Shown here piece after piece: positions 1-8,970 of a stretch of 64,000 bases of DNA. Origin of the DNA: Pseudomonas capeferrum. GTDB lineage: Bacteria > Pseudomonadota > Gammaproteobacteria > Pseudomonadales > Pseudomonadaceae. Under the pieces are notes generated by a model. That model was not told the origin of the DNA. It saw only the letters and a program-made list of their open reading frames with translations, and did no database searches. Numbering within the stretch: position 1 is the first letter of the stretch; every line of letters begins with the position of its first letter. The stretch covers positions 681,526-745,525 of the forward strand of contig NZ_JMIT01000001.1 in NCBI RefSeq assembly GCF_000731675.1. Direction: 5' to 3'. A program made the translations under genes and the position numbers.

Positions 1-44
1 GTGTGCCCGACTCGATATTGAGGCGGGTGCTGTTTGCTTCACCT

Positions 45-161
45 CAATCTCATGCATGCACCAAGGCTGGCAGTGGAAATGTAACTGACAGCACTGGCCG
101 GAGTTAGACAGTGGGAGCGGGCTTGCCCCGCGAAGCGCCGCGCGGGCGGCGCTCGATATCC
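45..161 (+). repeat. REP element with conserved left flank
   Basis: A Pseudomonas-type REP palindrome (about 109-161, GTGGGAGCGGGCTTGCCCC followed by a GC-rich stem) is preceded by about 65 bases that recur, inverted, at 12809-12870. The shared flank contains GCACCAAGG, CAGTGGA and ACTGGCCGGAG. The element lies downstream of the 3' end of the citrulline hydrolase gene. Bases 162-244 hold nothing recognisable. Seen directly; whether it acts as a terminator or is only a mobile repeat is inference. Confidence 0.7.
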
Positions 162-244
162 GCCCCCCTGAAGAAACCAAGACAGGCACCGCTAGCCTCA
201 ATACCCTCCCAGGCGATCCTCAAAACTCAGCAATACACCCCAGA

Positions 245-1204
245 TCAGTCAACCGCCCCCCCCCGCGCGCCCCTCGGTGACAGGTGAATCCCGGCGATCA
301 TACAGCGCACCGAGCCGCCGGCCATTTCAATGGTCGGTACATCCAGCGGCACCAGCCGCGCCGAACGCTCGATGCGTTGACGCTGCTCACCGGTAAGGCT
401 GTCGAACGCTTTGCGCGAGAGCGCCAGAATCCGACCATCGCTGCCCGACAGCTCGATGGCGTTACCTGCAAACTGGCTGATCTGCTGGTTGCTCAGGTCG
501 ATGACATCCCGGCCCGACTCGATCAGCCGCATGCGCACCTCTAGTGCGCGGGCGCGGTTGGTGAACGTGCCAAAGCCGACCAGGGCAAACTCGGTGGCTA
601 CGCACATCAGCACGTTGGTGTGATAGATCGGCGTGCCGTGCTCGTCTGCCGTGTCGAACACCATGGGCTCGAAGTTGAAGTGGGTGCTGAAACGCTCGAG
701 GGCGATCGGGTCGGCGCGGTTGGAGCGTGCGGTATAGGCAACCCTGGACAGATGGTCGAACACCATCGCCCCGGTGCCCTCCAGAAACAGCTCGTCCTGC
801 TCCAGGCCGGAATAGTCGATCACATCCTGCACGCGGTACTCATGCTTGAGCATTTCGATGACGTCCGCGCGGCGCTCGCGCCGACGGTTGCGCGAGTACA
901 TCGAGTAGATCGCGACATGGCCACCCGGGTGGGTAGAGAACCAGTTGTTGGGGAACACCGAGTCCGGCGTGTTCTGCTCGCCGAAGTCATCGAACAGGTG
1001 CACCCGCACACCCTCTGCTTCGAGCCTGCCTGCTGCCTGGGTAACCTCGTCGCGCGCCACATTGGCCAAGGCCTGGGCGGTGATGTCGGGGTGGGTGCTC
1101 TGGAACGAATTGTCTGCTGCTGTTTCCGGGTTGGGGGTGAAGGCGTGCGGCCTGACCATGACCACGGCCGCAGGTGCTTGAATGGAACGCGTTGGAAATG
1201 CCAT
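245..1204 (-). CDS. ctlX: Citrulline utilization hydrolase (CtlX-type amidinotransferase-fold enzyme)
   Basis: A 319-residue protein of the guanidine-modifying (arginine deiminase/amidinotransferase) superfamily. The N-terminal MVRPHAF and FPNNWFSTHP stretch, the central FLEGTGAMVFD and the C-terminal GGSVRCMIAGIHL (cysteine near the C-terminus, the usual nucleophile of the fold) fit the CtlX family, which hydrolyses citrulline-type ureido groups. It follows ornithine cyclodeaminase by 23 bases on the same strand, so citrulline to ornithine to proline is a sensible joint role. The ribosome-binding site is weak; the start is taken because the N-terminus matches the family. Family assignment is firm, exact substrate inferred. 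Confidence 0.85.
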   Translation of the reverse strand: MAFPTRSIQAPAAVVMVRPHAFTPNPETAADNSFQSTHPDITAQALANVARDEVTQAAGRLEAEGVRVHLFDDFGEQNTPDSVFPNNWFSTHPGGHVAIYSMYSRNRRRERRADVIEMLKHEYRVQDVIDYSGLEQDELFLEGTGAMVFDHLSRVAYTARSNRADPIALERFSTHFNFEPMVFDTADEHGTPIYHTNVLMCVATEFALVGFGTFTNRARALEVRMRLIESGRDVIDLSNQQISQFAGNAIELSGSDGRILALSRKAFDSLTGEQRQRIERSARLVPLDVPTIEMAGGSVRCMIAGIHLSPRGARGGAVD

Positions 1205-1227
1205 CTGGAATACCGAGAGTAGGAGAG

Positions 1228-2280
1228 TTATGCAACGCGTCGGATACGGCTTTTTGCAGCGCGGCCGCGGGTGTGGCTGAACAGGTCTTTAGGGTCTTCG
1301 TCCACCCACGGTACCAGGTCTATCTTCGAACCCATGCCGCGCTTCTCGGCTTGCTGTAGTACGTACCGTAGTACAGTGTAATCTTCCAGCGCGAAGCCTA
1401 CTGAGTCGAACACTGTCACCTGGCTTTCACTTTGCCGGCCTTCGGTTTCACCGCGCAGTACACGCCACAAGTCAACGACCGGGAAGTCGGCGGGCAACTG
1501 CTGGATGTCACCTTCGATGCGGGTTTGCGGTTCGTACTCGACGAACACGCGCGCGTTGCGCAGTACGTCGGCATGCAGTTCGGTCTTGCCTGGGCAGTCG
1601 CCGCCTACCGCATTCAAGTGCATGCCAGGTTCGAGCATCTCGGGGGTGATGATGGTTGCGTAGGCCTTGTCGGCGGTCACGGTGGTGATGATGTCGGCAC
1701 CTTTGACCGCTTCTGCCACCGAGCCGGCTTTGCGAATGCTCAGGCCCGTGTATTCCTTGAGGTTGGCAATCAGTTTGGCGGTGGCCAGCGGGTCGGTGTC
1801 GTAGGCGACGATTTCTTCGATCCCCAGGTGCTTATGGAAGGCCAGCGCCTGGAATTCGCTTTGCGCGCCATTGCCGATCAGCGCCATTTTCTTCGAGTTT
1901 GGCCGGGCCAGTGCCTGTGCGGCCATCAGCGAGGTTGCGGCGGTGCGCAGGGCAGTGGCGATGGTCAGTTCCGACAGTAACACCGGGTACCCCGTCGCCA
2001 CATCGGCCAGCACGCCAAATGCCATGACCGTATGCAGGTCTTTGGCAGTGTTGGCCGGGTGCCCGTTGACGTATTTGAAGGCATATCGATGTGTGTCCGC
2101 GACTGGCATCAATTCGATAACGCCGACGTCCGAATGGCTGGCAACGCGTGCGGACTTATCAAAGTCCTGCCAGCGTTTAAAGTCTTCGCGCAGGGCGGCG
2201 GCCAGTTCACCCATGAACGGCGCTACGCCAATGTCATGCACCAAGTCGGACATGGTTGGAACATCAATGAAATACGTCAT
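1228..2280 (-). CDS. ocd: Ornithine cyclodeaminase
   Basis: 350 residues starting MTYFIDVPTM, preceded by an AAGGTG ribosome-binding site; an upstream in-frame start at 2310 is less likely. It belongs to the ornithine cyclodeaminase/mu-crystallin family: KYVNGHP near residue 70, the nucleotide-binding loop GNGAQSEFQALA near residue 137, and VGGDCPGKTELH near residue 230. The family converts L-ornithine to L-proline and ammonia with bound NAD, in the cytoplasm. It heads a two-gene operon with ctlX and is divergent from a Lrp/AsnC gene, the usual local regulator in such clusters. Confidence 0.92.
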   Translation of the reverse strand: MTYFIDVPTMSDLVHDIGVAPFMGELAAALREDFKRWQDFDKSARVASHSDVGVIELMPVADTHRYAFKYVNGHPANTAKDLHTVMAFGVLADVATGYPVLLSELTIATALRTAATSLMAAQALARPNSKKMALIGNGAQSEFQALAFHKHLGIEEIVAYDTDPLATAKLIANLKEYTGLSIRKAGSVAEAVKGADIITTVTADKAYATIITPEMLEPGMHLNAVGGDCPGKTELHADVLRNARVFVEYEPQTRIEGDIQQLPADFPVVDLWRVLRGETEGRQSESQVTVFDSVGFALEDYTVLRYVLQQAEKRGMGSKIDLVPWVDEDPKDLFSHTRGRAAKSRIRRVA

Positions 2281-2360
2281 GCTCTTGCACCTTATTGTGG
2301 GCGTTCTCACCCGTTGCCGCAGGGTGAACGCTTACGATTGTTGAGGGGTTGCCAGCACGA

Positions 2361-2453
2361 CAATTTTGATGAAAGGTTGCGTCAAATTGAAGAGAGCAGG
2401 TTGCCAGTTTCGTCAACTTTCTAGACAATCTGTTACCCCAGAATAACAATCTG
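2361..2453. promoter_or_regulatory. Candidate Lrp/AsnC binding region between ocd and the regulator
   Basis: The gap between the divergent genes is AT-rich. It holds an imperfect dyad (CAATTTTGA at 2361-2369, TCAAATTG at 2382-2389) and a direct repeat ACAATCTG at 2425-2432 and 2446-2453, 21 bases apart (two helical turns). Such phased sites suit an octameric Lrp-type regulator. The repeats are seen; binding is inference. Confidence 0.4.
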
Positions 2454-2470
2454 ATTACTTGGCAGGCACC

Positions 2471-2893
2471 ATGGACACTGTAGATCGGGAACTGATCGCG
2501 CTATTGCGTGATAATGCGCGCACGCCCATCCTGACCCTGGCGAAGAAGCTCAAGGTCGCCCGGGCAACGGTGCAAAACCGCATCACCAAGCTTGAAGAAC
2601 AAGGGGTAATCATCGGTTATACGATACGCCTGAGGTCTGATGCCCTGGACCAGGGCGTGCGGGCGATTACCAGCATCGGCATCAGTGGCCATCACGCGGC
2701 GGAGGTCAAGCACGCGCTACGCGGGCATCCCAATGTCGTGGCCATCCACACCACCAATGGCCGCTGGGACCTGATGGCCGAGCTGCGGGCCGACACCCTC
2801 GAAGCCTTCGACCGGGCGCTGAACACCATCCGCTCGATACCGCACATCGAAAACACCGAGACCAGCATTTTGCTCTCCACCTACAAGATGTGA
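2471..2893 (+). CDS. Lrp/AsnC family transcriptional regulator
   Basis: 140 residues. The N-terminal winged helix-turn-helix (DRELIALLRDNARTPILTLAKKL, recognition helix around VARATVQNRITKLEEQG) is followed by an AsnC/RAM ligand domain (TSIGISGHHAAEV, VVAIHTTNGRWDLMAEL). The ATG at 2471 is preferred over an in-frame TTG at 2459 because MDTVDREL is the usual AsnC N-terminus. It is transcribed away from ocd-ctlX and most likely controls that operon in response to an amino acid such as ornithine or citrulline. Ligand not determinable from sequence. Confidence 0.9.
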   Translation: MDTVDRELIALLRDNARTPILTLAKKLKVARATVQNRITKLEEQGVIIGYTIRLRSDALDQGVRAITSIGISGHHAAEVKHALRGHPNVVAIHTTNGRWDLMAELRADTLEAFDRALNTIRSIPHIENTETSILLSTYKM

Positions 2894-3277
2894 TCAGGTC
2901 GATAACCCAATTGGGTAGCGGCGTAGAGCAAACTGTCACCCGGGCTTTTCACTGTGCACCATATCCCATTTCGTGTGCGCACTCTGTAGCGTTCCGATTG
3001 ACCTTATCGGCTGGCAAAATGAAACAGCTTCAGCGCCATGTATTTCACGTTCAACACTGTCTTGCCAGGCATCTCCCCGAATAATGGGCGTGCACTTGTG
3101 GTGGGCTTTCAATCACTCTCAGGCCTGATGAAAAGTTCATCTGGGCGTGCTTATCCATCTGCATTAATACCCCTACCTCCTGACGCTTGCTATCACAAGG
3201 CGTTTGCACTTTCGTGCCAACTAACGGCCGCAGTGGCGAGGGCGAGGGTTTTACAGAAAAAGAATAAGAGGTCAACT
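2894..3277. other. Intergenic region before the permease
   Basis: 384 bases between the AsnC gene and the permease. An open frame runs in from 3038, but the part before 3278 has no permease homology and no good start. No clear terminator, dyad or promoter stands out; a TAAGAGGT ribosome-binding site lies just before 3278. Probably the permease leader and promoter. Confidence 0.4.
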
Positions 3278-4696
3278 ATGCATCCAACGTGCAACTCGCA
3301 AGACGCGACTCCGGAGGCTGGCCGCACACTGAAACGACGGCTGGAAAACAGGCATATTCAGCTCATTTCGATCAGTGGCGCGATCGGTACCGGGCTGTTC
3401 ATGGGGTCGGGCAAGATTATCGCGCTATCAGGCACCTCGATCATTCTGGTGTACGCCATCATCGGCTTTTTCGTGTTCTGCATCATGCGTGCGATGGGTG
3501 AGATGCTGCTCGCCAACCTGCACATGGAGTCGTTCGCAGACCTGGTGCATAACTACCTGGGGCCGCGTGCCGGTTACATCCTCAGTTGGTCATACTGGCT
3601 CAGCTGGGTGGTGGCGGCGGTGGGCGATGTGGTGGTGGTGGCAGGTTTCTTCCAGTACTGGTACCCCGGCGTGCCCACCTGGCTACCGGCTTTTACCACG
3701 ATGTTCCTGCTGCTGGGCCTGAACATGCTTGCCGTGAAGGCCTTCGGCGAAGTCGAGTTCTGGTTCGGGCTGATCAAGATCGTTGCGATCGTGTTGCTGG
3801 TGGTGACGGGGCTGGTGATGGTCGCCACGTCGTACACCACCCCAGGCGGGGTCACAGCCTCCTTCAGCCACCTGGTGGCGCCCGGTGTGGTCATGCCCCA
3901 CGGCATTCTCGGCTTCCTTGCCGGGTTCCAGATCGCGATCTTCTCGTTTGTCGGCACCGAACTGATCGGTACGGCGGCAGCCGAGGCCAAGGACCCCGAA
4001 AGGACCCTGCCCAAGGCGATCAACACCATTCCGGTGCGTATCCTGCTGTTCTACATCTGTTCGCTGGTGTGCATCATCAGTGTGGTCTCGTGGGCCAACG
4101 TGCCTGCCAATCGCAGCCCATTCGTCGAGCTGTTCCTGCTCGGCGGCCTGCCGGCTGCTGCCGGGATCATCAACTTTGTCGTGCTGACCTCTGCGGCCTC
4201 GTCCGCCAACAGCGGTGTGTACTCGGGGTCGCGGATGCTCTATGGCCTGGCGCATCAACAGCAGGCACCCACGGCATTCGGGCGCCTGTCCGGGTCGGGT
4301 ACGCCGGTCAGGGCGTTGATGTTCTCGGGGGTGTGCATGGCGATTGCGCTGACGCTGCTGTTCGTGATCCCCGAGGTCATGACCGTGTTCACCCTGGTAT
4401 CGACCATTTCTGCGGTGATGATCATCGTTACCTGGTCGTTGATTCTGATGTCCTACTTCGCCTACCGCCGTCAGAACCCCAAGGCACATGAGCAGTCTAG
4501 GTTCAAGCTGCCGGGTGGCAAGACGACGGCGGCCATGGCGCAGCTGTTTCTGATCTTCGTGTTGTGCCTGCTGGCCCTGGAGCCTGATACGCGTACGGCG
4601 CTGTATGTCATGCCGCTGTGGTATATCGGTTTGCTGCTGGCCTACCGGCGACGGGTCAAGGTGTGTGCCCGCCAGATGGCTGCCACGGTGTCCTGA
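3278..4696 (+). CDS. CycA-like amino acid permease (APC superfamily)
   Basis: 472 residues with about 12 membrane segments. The N-terminal LENRHIQLISISGAIGTGLF motif, the FVGTELIGTAAAE segment and the TSAASSANSGVYSGSRMLYGLA stretch closely follow the E. coli D-serine/D-alanine/glycine permease CycA. It is a proton-coupled inner-membrane amino acid importer. The start at 3278 has an AAGAGGT ribosome-binding site at the right distance; the longer open frame from 3038 is rejected. It stands alone, beside the AsnC gene, so uptake of an amino acid used by the neighbouring pathway is possible but unproven. Confidence 0.88.
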   Translation: MHPTCNSQDATPEAGRTLKRRLENRHIQLISISGAIGTGLFMGSGKIIALSGTSIILVYAIIGFFVFCIMRAMGEMLLANLHMESFADLVHNYLGPRAGYILSWSYWLSWVVAAVGDVVVVAGFFQYWYPGVPTWLPAFTTMFLLLGLNMLAVKAFGEVEFWFGLIKIVAIVLLVVTGLVMVATSYTTPGGVTASFSHLVAPGVVMPHGILGFLAGFQIAIFSFVGTELIGTAAAEAKDPERTLPKAINTIPVRILLFYICSLVCIISVVSWANVPANRSPFVELFLLGGLPAAAGIINFVVLTSAASSANSGVYSGSRMLYGLAHQQQAPTAFGRLSGSGTPVRALMFSGVCMAIALTLLFVIPEVMTVFTLVSTISAVMIIVTWSLILMSYFAYRRQNPKAHEQSRFKLPGGKTTAAMAQLFLIFVLCLLALEPDTRTALYVMPLWYIGLLLAYRRRVKVCARQMAATVS

Positions 4697-4721
4697 AACC
4701 CCAGGCATCGGCGAGCGGGCC

Positions 4722-5327
4722 TCAGCGTTGGCGCTCGGCCACCGCCCGCAGGGTGCGCAGGGTAACCACCGGCGCATCCACCACGAAGCGGTTGGCCAGC
4801 CAGCCGGGCACATCCCCGGCAGGGTCTGCCTTGAGCTGGTAGGTAACCTCGGTTTGCCGTTCACCCAGCGGTTTCATCACCCATTCGCCCGTGAGGCGCT
4901 GCACGCGTATCAGCCCGGCCACCTCGGGGACCTTGCCGGGGTCGGCGCGCAGGTGGCGCAACAGGGTGCCATCGTCGCGCAGTTCGGTGGTGACCTTGAG
5001 CACGATATCCCGCGGCATCGTCGGCCACGGCAGGTCGGTGGTCAGGTACACCCAGGTACTGTCGCCGTCGACCTCCAGCAGGCGCATTTCGGCACAGGCG
5101 TACAGCCATTTGCATGCCACCCGCAGGTTTTCCTGCAGGTCGGTGAGCGTGCGCACGCTGGCCTTCATGGTGCTGACACCGCGAAATTGCTGGTAAGGGG
5201 AGCCGGCAGCGGCACTGAGGTAGACGCGGATGCCTTCTCTGTCGTAGGCCAGGTTCCAGTCGTCGGCTGCCTGAGCAGCGCCGGACAGCGCCAGCAACAG
5301 GGCGGCAAGCAGGCGATAGCGGTTCAT
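4722..5327 (-). CDS. Secreted START-domain (lipid-binding type) protein
   Basis: 201 residues from MNRYRLLAALLLALSG, a signal peptide cut near AQAADD. The mature part is a START/SRPBCC helix-grip domain: WNLAYDREGIRVYL at the start, the central WVYLTTDLPWPTMPRDIVL, and WVMKPLGERQTEVTYQLKADPAG later. START domains bind lipids or sterols; bacterial periplasmic members are uncharacterised. Convergent with the permease and downstream of the allE terminator, so it is its own unit. Function beyond fold unknown. Confidence 0.75.
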   Translation of the reverse strand: MNRYRLLAALLLALSGAAQAADDWNLAYDREGIRVYLSAAAGSPYQQFRGVSTMKASVRTLTDLQENLRVACKWLYACAEMRLLEVDGDSTWVYLTTDLPWPTMPRDIVLKVTTELRDDGTLLRHLRADPGKVPEVAGLIRVQRLTGEWVMKPLGERQTEVTYQLKADPAGDVPGWLANRFVVDAPVVTLRTLRAVAERQR

Positions 5328-5370
5328 GATGAGCACCGCGCAGGGCAGGGGTGATCAGTATGAGCGGCAA

Positions 5371-5397
5371 ACAGAAAGCCCGCCAGGTGGCGGGCTT
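5371..5397 (-). terminator. Rho-independent terminator after allE
   Basis: GCCCGCC and GGCGGGC (5378-5395) form a 7-bp stem with an AGGT/ACCT loop, followed on the minus strand by a T-rich run (TTTCTGTTT). It lies directly past the stop of the ureidoglycine aminohydrolase gene. Confidence 0.75.
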
Positions 5398-5415
5398 CGG
5401 ACCATCAGCCTGGGC

Positions 5416-6252
5416 TCAACGCTGTGGGTTGAGGGTCAGGTGCACGTGGCGGTTGACGTCCTTGTACAGCAGGTAGCTGAAGTTGCCTGGGCCACCGGCG
5501 TAGCAGGCTTGCGGGCAGAAGGCGCGCAGCCACATGAAGTCGCCGGCTTCGACTTCGACCCAGTCCTGGTTCAGGCGATACACCGCCTTGCCTTCCAGCA
5601 CATACAGGCCGTGCTCCATGACGTGGGTTTCAGCGAACGGAATGACGCCGCCTGGCTGGAAGGTCACGATGTTGACGTGCATGTCGTGGCGCATGTCGGC
5701 CATGTCGACGAAGCGGGTGGTGATCCAGCGGCCTTCGGTACCCGGCATTTCAATGACAGTGGCATTGTCGCGGTGGGTGACGAAGGACTCTGGCAGGTCC
5801 AGGCCTTCAACCTTCTGGTAGTGCTTGCGCAGCCAGTGGAAGGTGACGTTGGCCCTGCTGTGGTTGCGCAGGCTCCACTCGGCGCCTGGGGCGATGAAGG
5901 CGTAGCCGCCCTGGGTCAGGGTGTGGTGCTTGCCTTCCAGGGTGATGTCGAGCTCACCCTCGACCACGAACACCACGGCTTCGGCGTTGGGGTCCAGTTC
6001 CGGGCGCTCGCTGCCGCCTTCCGGGGCAACTTCGACGATGTACTGCGAGAAGGTCTCGGCAAAGCCGGTCAGCGGGCGGGCGATGACCCACATGCGCATC
6101 TTGTCCCAGAACGGCAGGTGGCTGGTGACGATGTCACGCATCACGCCCTTGGGGATGACGGCATAGGCTTCGGTGAACATGGCACGGTCAGTCAGCAGCT
6201 CGGTTTGAGCCGGGTGCCCACCGTGGGGGGCGAAGTAGGAATGATTCGACAT
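5416..6252 (-). CDS. allE: (S)-ureidoglycine aminohydrolase (AllE/YlbA bicupin)
   Basis: 278 residues, a double cupin. The first cupin holds VVFVVEGELDITLEG and GGYAFIAPG (residues 90-120); the second holds FAETHVMEHGLYVLEG with the metal-binding His/Glu set and VEAGDFMWLRAFCPQACYAGG. This is the AllE/YlbA pattern: a Mn-dependent enzyme that releases ammonia from (S)-ureidoglycine in allantoin breakdown. The start MSNHSYFAPHGGHP fits the family; a longer frame to 6351 is rejected. No other purine-degradation gene is in the window, so it stands apart from its pathway. Confidence 0.87.
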   Translation of the reverse strand: MSNHSYFAPHGGHPAQTELLTDRAMFTEAYAVIPKGVMRDIVTSHLPFWDKMRMWVIARPLTGFAETFSQYIVEVAPEGGSERPELDPNAEAVVFVVEGELDITLEGKHHTLTQGGYAFIAPGAEWSLRNHSRANVTFHWLRKHYQKVEGLDLPESFVTHRDNATVIEMPGTEGRWITTRFVDMADMRHDMHVNIVTFQPGGVIPFAETHVMEHGLYVLEGKAVYRLNQDWVEVEAGDFMWLRAFCPQACYAGGPGNFSYLLYKDVNRHVHLTLNPQR

Positions 6253-6358
6253 GGACGATCTCGACTTGTTGTTCTCTCCCCGTGCCGTGAACCGCACCGG
6301 CCGGTGCGGCGCAGGGGATGTGCCGACAGAATAGGGTCGAGCGCGTGCCATCTACAAA

Positions 6359-7750
6359 TTAAATGTTGGAATACCCGGTATTTGCCGGCTGAATGCTAAC
6401 CTGGCGCCCTGCATGTTGCTCCGGCAGGCGGTTGCCCTGGCCGAACAGCTTGTGGCGCAAGGTGCCGTCCTGGTAGTGCAGGGGGTAGCGGCCGCGACGT
6501 TGCAGCTCGGGTATCAGCAGCTCGACCACATTGGCCAGGTCATCAGGTTGCACGGCGTAGGTGAGGTTGAACCCGTCGATGCCGGTCTCGTCCAGCCAGC
6601 TTTCCAACTGATCGGCAATATCACTGGCTGCGCCCACCAGCACCGGGCCGCGGCCCCCCAGGCCAACGAACTCGGCGGCCTCGCGCACGGTCCAGCGGCG
6701 GTTGGGGTCGGCCGCGGTGAAGGCGGCCAGGGCCGCGCGGCCGGCATCGTTCTCGACATATTCGATGGGGGCATCCGGGTCGAGGCCGGCGAAGTCGATG
6801 CCGGTCCAGCCCGACAGCAGGGCCAGGGCGGCGTCCAGGTCAACGTAGCCACGGTACTCGGCGAAGCGCGCTTCGGCTTCTTCACGGGTGGGGGCGACGA
6901 TCAGCAGGGCCTGGGCGTAGATCAGTACCTCGTCGCGGCCACGCCCGGCAGCCTCGCTGGCCTGGCGGATGCCGTCGGCATAGCGGCGCAGCACCGTGGC
7001 CGTAGGCCCGCTGATGAACACGCACTCGGCATGTTGCGCGGCGAACTGCTGGCCGCGTGCCGAGGCCCCCGCCTGGAACAGCACCGGCGTGCGCTGCGGC
7101 GAGGGCTGGCACAGGTGCATGCCAGGCACCTGGAAGTGCTCGCCGGCATGGCTGATCGGGTGTACCCGGGCAGGATCGATGTAGCGGCCGCTGTCACGCT
7201 CAAGCACCACCGCATCGTCGTCCCAGCTTTTTTCCCACAGTTTGTACAGCACCTGCAGGTACTCCTCGGCCAGGTCGTAACGCTGGTCGTGGCCAAGCTG
7301 GCGAGCCAGGCCCAGGTTGCGCGCGGCGCTGTCCAGGTAGCCGGTGACAATGTTCCAGCCGACTCGGCCATTGCTCAGGTGGTCAAGCGTGGACATGCGC
7401 CGGGCAAAGGGGTAGGGGTGCTCGTAGGTCAGTGAGAAGGTCACGCCAAAGCCCAGGTGCTCGGTGACCCCGGCCATGGCCGGAACCAGCAGCAGTGGGT
7501 CGTTGACCGGCACCTGCACGCCGCCGCGCAGGGCTGCTTCGGGGCCACCCTGATAGACGTCGTAGATGCCCAGCACATCGGCGATGAACAGCGCATCGAA
7601 CAGGCCGCGCTCCAGCAGGCGGGCCAGGTCGGTCCAGTAGTCCAGGCGGTTGAAAGCCACGCTGGTGTTACGCGGGTGGCGCCACAGGCCAGGGGACTGG
7701 TGGCTGGCGGCGTTCATGCTGAAGGCGTTGAAGCGGATGGGACGGGGCAT
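6359..7750 (-). CDS. LLM-class flavin-dependent monooxygenase (NtaA/SnaA/DszA type)
   Basis: 463 residues from MPRPIRFNAFSMNA, with GGAGA upstream. Hallmarks of the NtaA/SnaA/DszA branch of the luciferase-like family: WTDLARLLERGLFDALFIADVLG, the GVTFSLTYEHPYPFARRMSTLDHLSNGRVGWNIVT block, and QAGASARGQQFAA. These enzymes use reduced FMN from a separate reductase and oxygen to attack C-S or C-N bonds. It lies 16 bases after an SsuA-like binding protein, which suggests sulfur scavenging from an organosulfur compound. No reductase gene is adjacent. Confidence 0.85.
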   Translation of the reverse strand: MPRPIRFNAFSMNAASHQSPGLWRHPRNTSVAFNRLDYWTDLARLLERGLFDALFIADVLGIYDVYQGGPEAALRGGVQVPVNDPLLLVPAMAGVTEHLGFGVTFSLTYEHPYPFARRMSTLDHLSNGRVGWNIVTGYLDSAARNLGLARQLGHDQRYDLAEEYLQVLYKLWEKSWDDDAVVLERDSGRYIDPARVHPISHAGEHFQVPGMHLCQPSPQRTPVLFQAGASARGQQFAAQHAECVFISGPTATVLRRYADGIRQASEAAGRGRDEVLIYAQALLIVAPTREEAEARFAEYRGYVDLDAALALLSGWTGIDFAGLDPDAPIEYVENDAGRAALAAFTAADPNRRWTVREAAEFVGLGGRGPVLVGAASDIADQLESWLDETGIDGFNLTYAVQPDDLANVVELLIPELQRRGRYPLHYQDGTLRHKLFGQGNRLPEQHAGRQVSIQPANTGYSNI

Positions 7751-7766
7751 GGCGATCAGTCTCCGG

Positions 7767-8747
7767 TCACGGCAGCACGGAAGCCGGGTAGACCGCATCG
7801 GCTACCTGCAACTTGCGCGGAATCAGGCCCAGGCCCTGGAAGGTGTCGGCCAGCTTCTGCTGTTCGGCGACGATCTGCGGGGTAATGGCGACGGCGTTGT
7901 AGTTACGGCGTTCGCTGGCCACTTGCAGCACGTCGGCCTTGATCCCCAACTGCGGCGCCAGCAGCGCGGCGACTTGCGCAGGCTCGGCGTTGGCCCATTG
8001 GCTGACCTTGCCCAGTTCGGCGAAGAAGGCCTTGAGCAGCGGGCGGTGCTGGTCGGCGAACGCAGCAGTGGAAAGGTAGAACGTGCGGTTGTTGGTCAGG
8101 CCGCTGCCGTCGCGCAAGTTCTTGAGCCCTGGCTGGCTTTCTGCCGCCGCGAGGAACGGGTCCCACAGGGTCACGGCCTGGACGCTGCCTGATTGCAGGG
8201 CCGCCACTGCGTCGGCGGCATTATTGACGTAGGCGGGGGTGATGTCCTGGTAGCTCAGGCCGGCTTGTTCCAGCGCGACGGCCAGCAGGTACTGGGCGTT
8301 CCAGCCGCGGCCGGTGGCTACCCGCTTGCCTTTGAGGTCCTGCACGCTGGTGAGGTGGTCTTGCTCGCGTACCACCAGGCCGATACCGCGTGGGTAGGGT
8401 TGTTCGGCGGCCAGGTAGACCACCGGTTTACCGGCGGCCTGGGCAAATACTGACGGGGCGTCAGCGGCGTGGCCGAGGTCGATGGCGCCGGTGCTCAGGG
8501 CTTCGAGCAATTGCGGGCCTGCGGCGAACTCGTGCCAGCTGACGGTCACGCCTTGCGGGGCGAGGGCTTTCTCCAGGGCGCCGCTGCCTTTGAGAATATT
8601 GATGCTGTTGAACTTCTGGTAACCGATACGCAGGGTCTTGGCGTCTTCGGCCAGGGCATTGGACCAAGGCAACAGGGCGCTGGCGACACTGGCCAGCAGG
8701 CCGCCGATTAGCAGGCGACGCAGGGGCGAGAAGGCACGGACGGGCAT
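7767..8747 (-). CDS. SsuA-like sulfonate/organosulfur ABC substrate-binding protein
   Basis: 326 residues with a signal peptide (LLIGGLLASVASALLPWSNALA). The mature protein has the SsuA/NMT1 pattern: LRIGYQKFNSINILKGSG, ALSTGAIDLGHAADAPSVFAQAAG and LWDPFLAA. It is a periplasmic receptor for alkanesulfonates or related molecules. First gene of a two-gene unit with the LLM monooxygenase; no permease or ATPase follows here, so those parts must be supplied elsewhere. Confidence 0.85.
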   Translation of the reverse strand: MPVRAFSPLRRLLIGGLLASVASALLPWSNALAEDAKTLRIGYQKFNSINILKGSGALEKALAPQGVTVSWHEFAAGPQLLEALSTGAIDLGHAADAPSVFAQAAGKPVVYLAAEQPYPRGIGLVVREQDHLTSVQDLKGKRVATGRGWNAQYLLAVALEQAGLSYQDITPAYVNNAADAVAALQSGSVQAVTLWDPFLAAAESQPGLKNLRDGSGLTNNRTFYLSTAAFADQHRPLLKAFFAELGKVSQWANAEPAQVAALLAPQLGIKADVLQVASERRNYNAVAITPQIVAEQQKLADTFQGLGLIPRKLQVADAVYPASVLP

Positions 8748-8970
8748 GAGGCGTATTCCTTGAATGGGGTGGCAATCGATGCGCCCAGACTAAGGAGGTG
8801 GCGTTTGGCTTTCAATTTGTTTATTCCATTTAGTTAGAATGTTTAGTTATTTTTATATCCTTTTTGTAATTCATGATTCAGCACCCGTTACACGGCAAAT
8901 AGCAGTGTGCCATGACCTTTTTTTCACATCTTCTTGCTAGGATCCCCGCACTCTCGAGGAGCCCTTTTTC

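Noticed and set aside
3038..3277. N-terminal extension of the CycA-like permease
   Set aside because: The first 80 codons have no permease similarity; the ATG at 3278 has a proper ribosome-binding site and family N-terminus.
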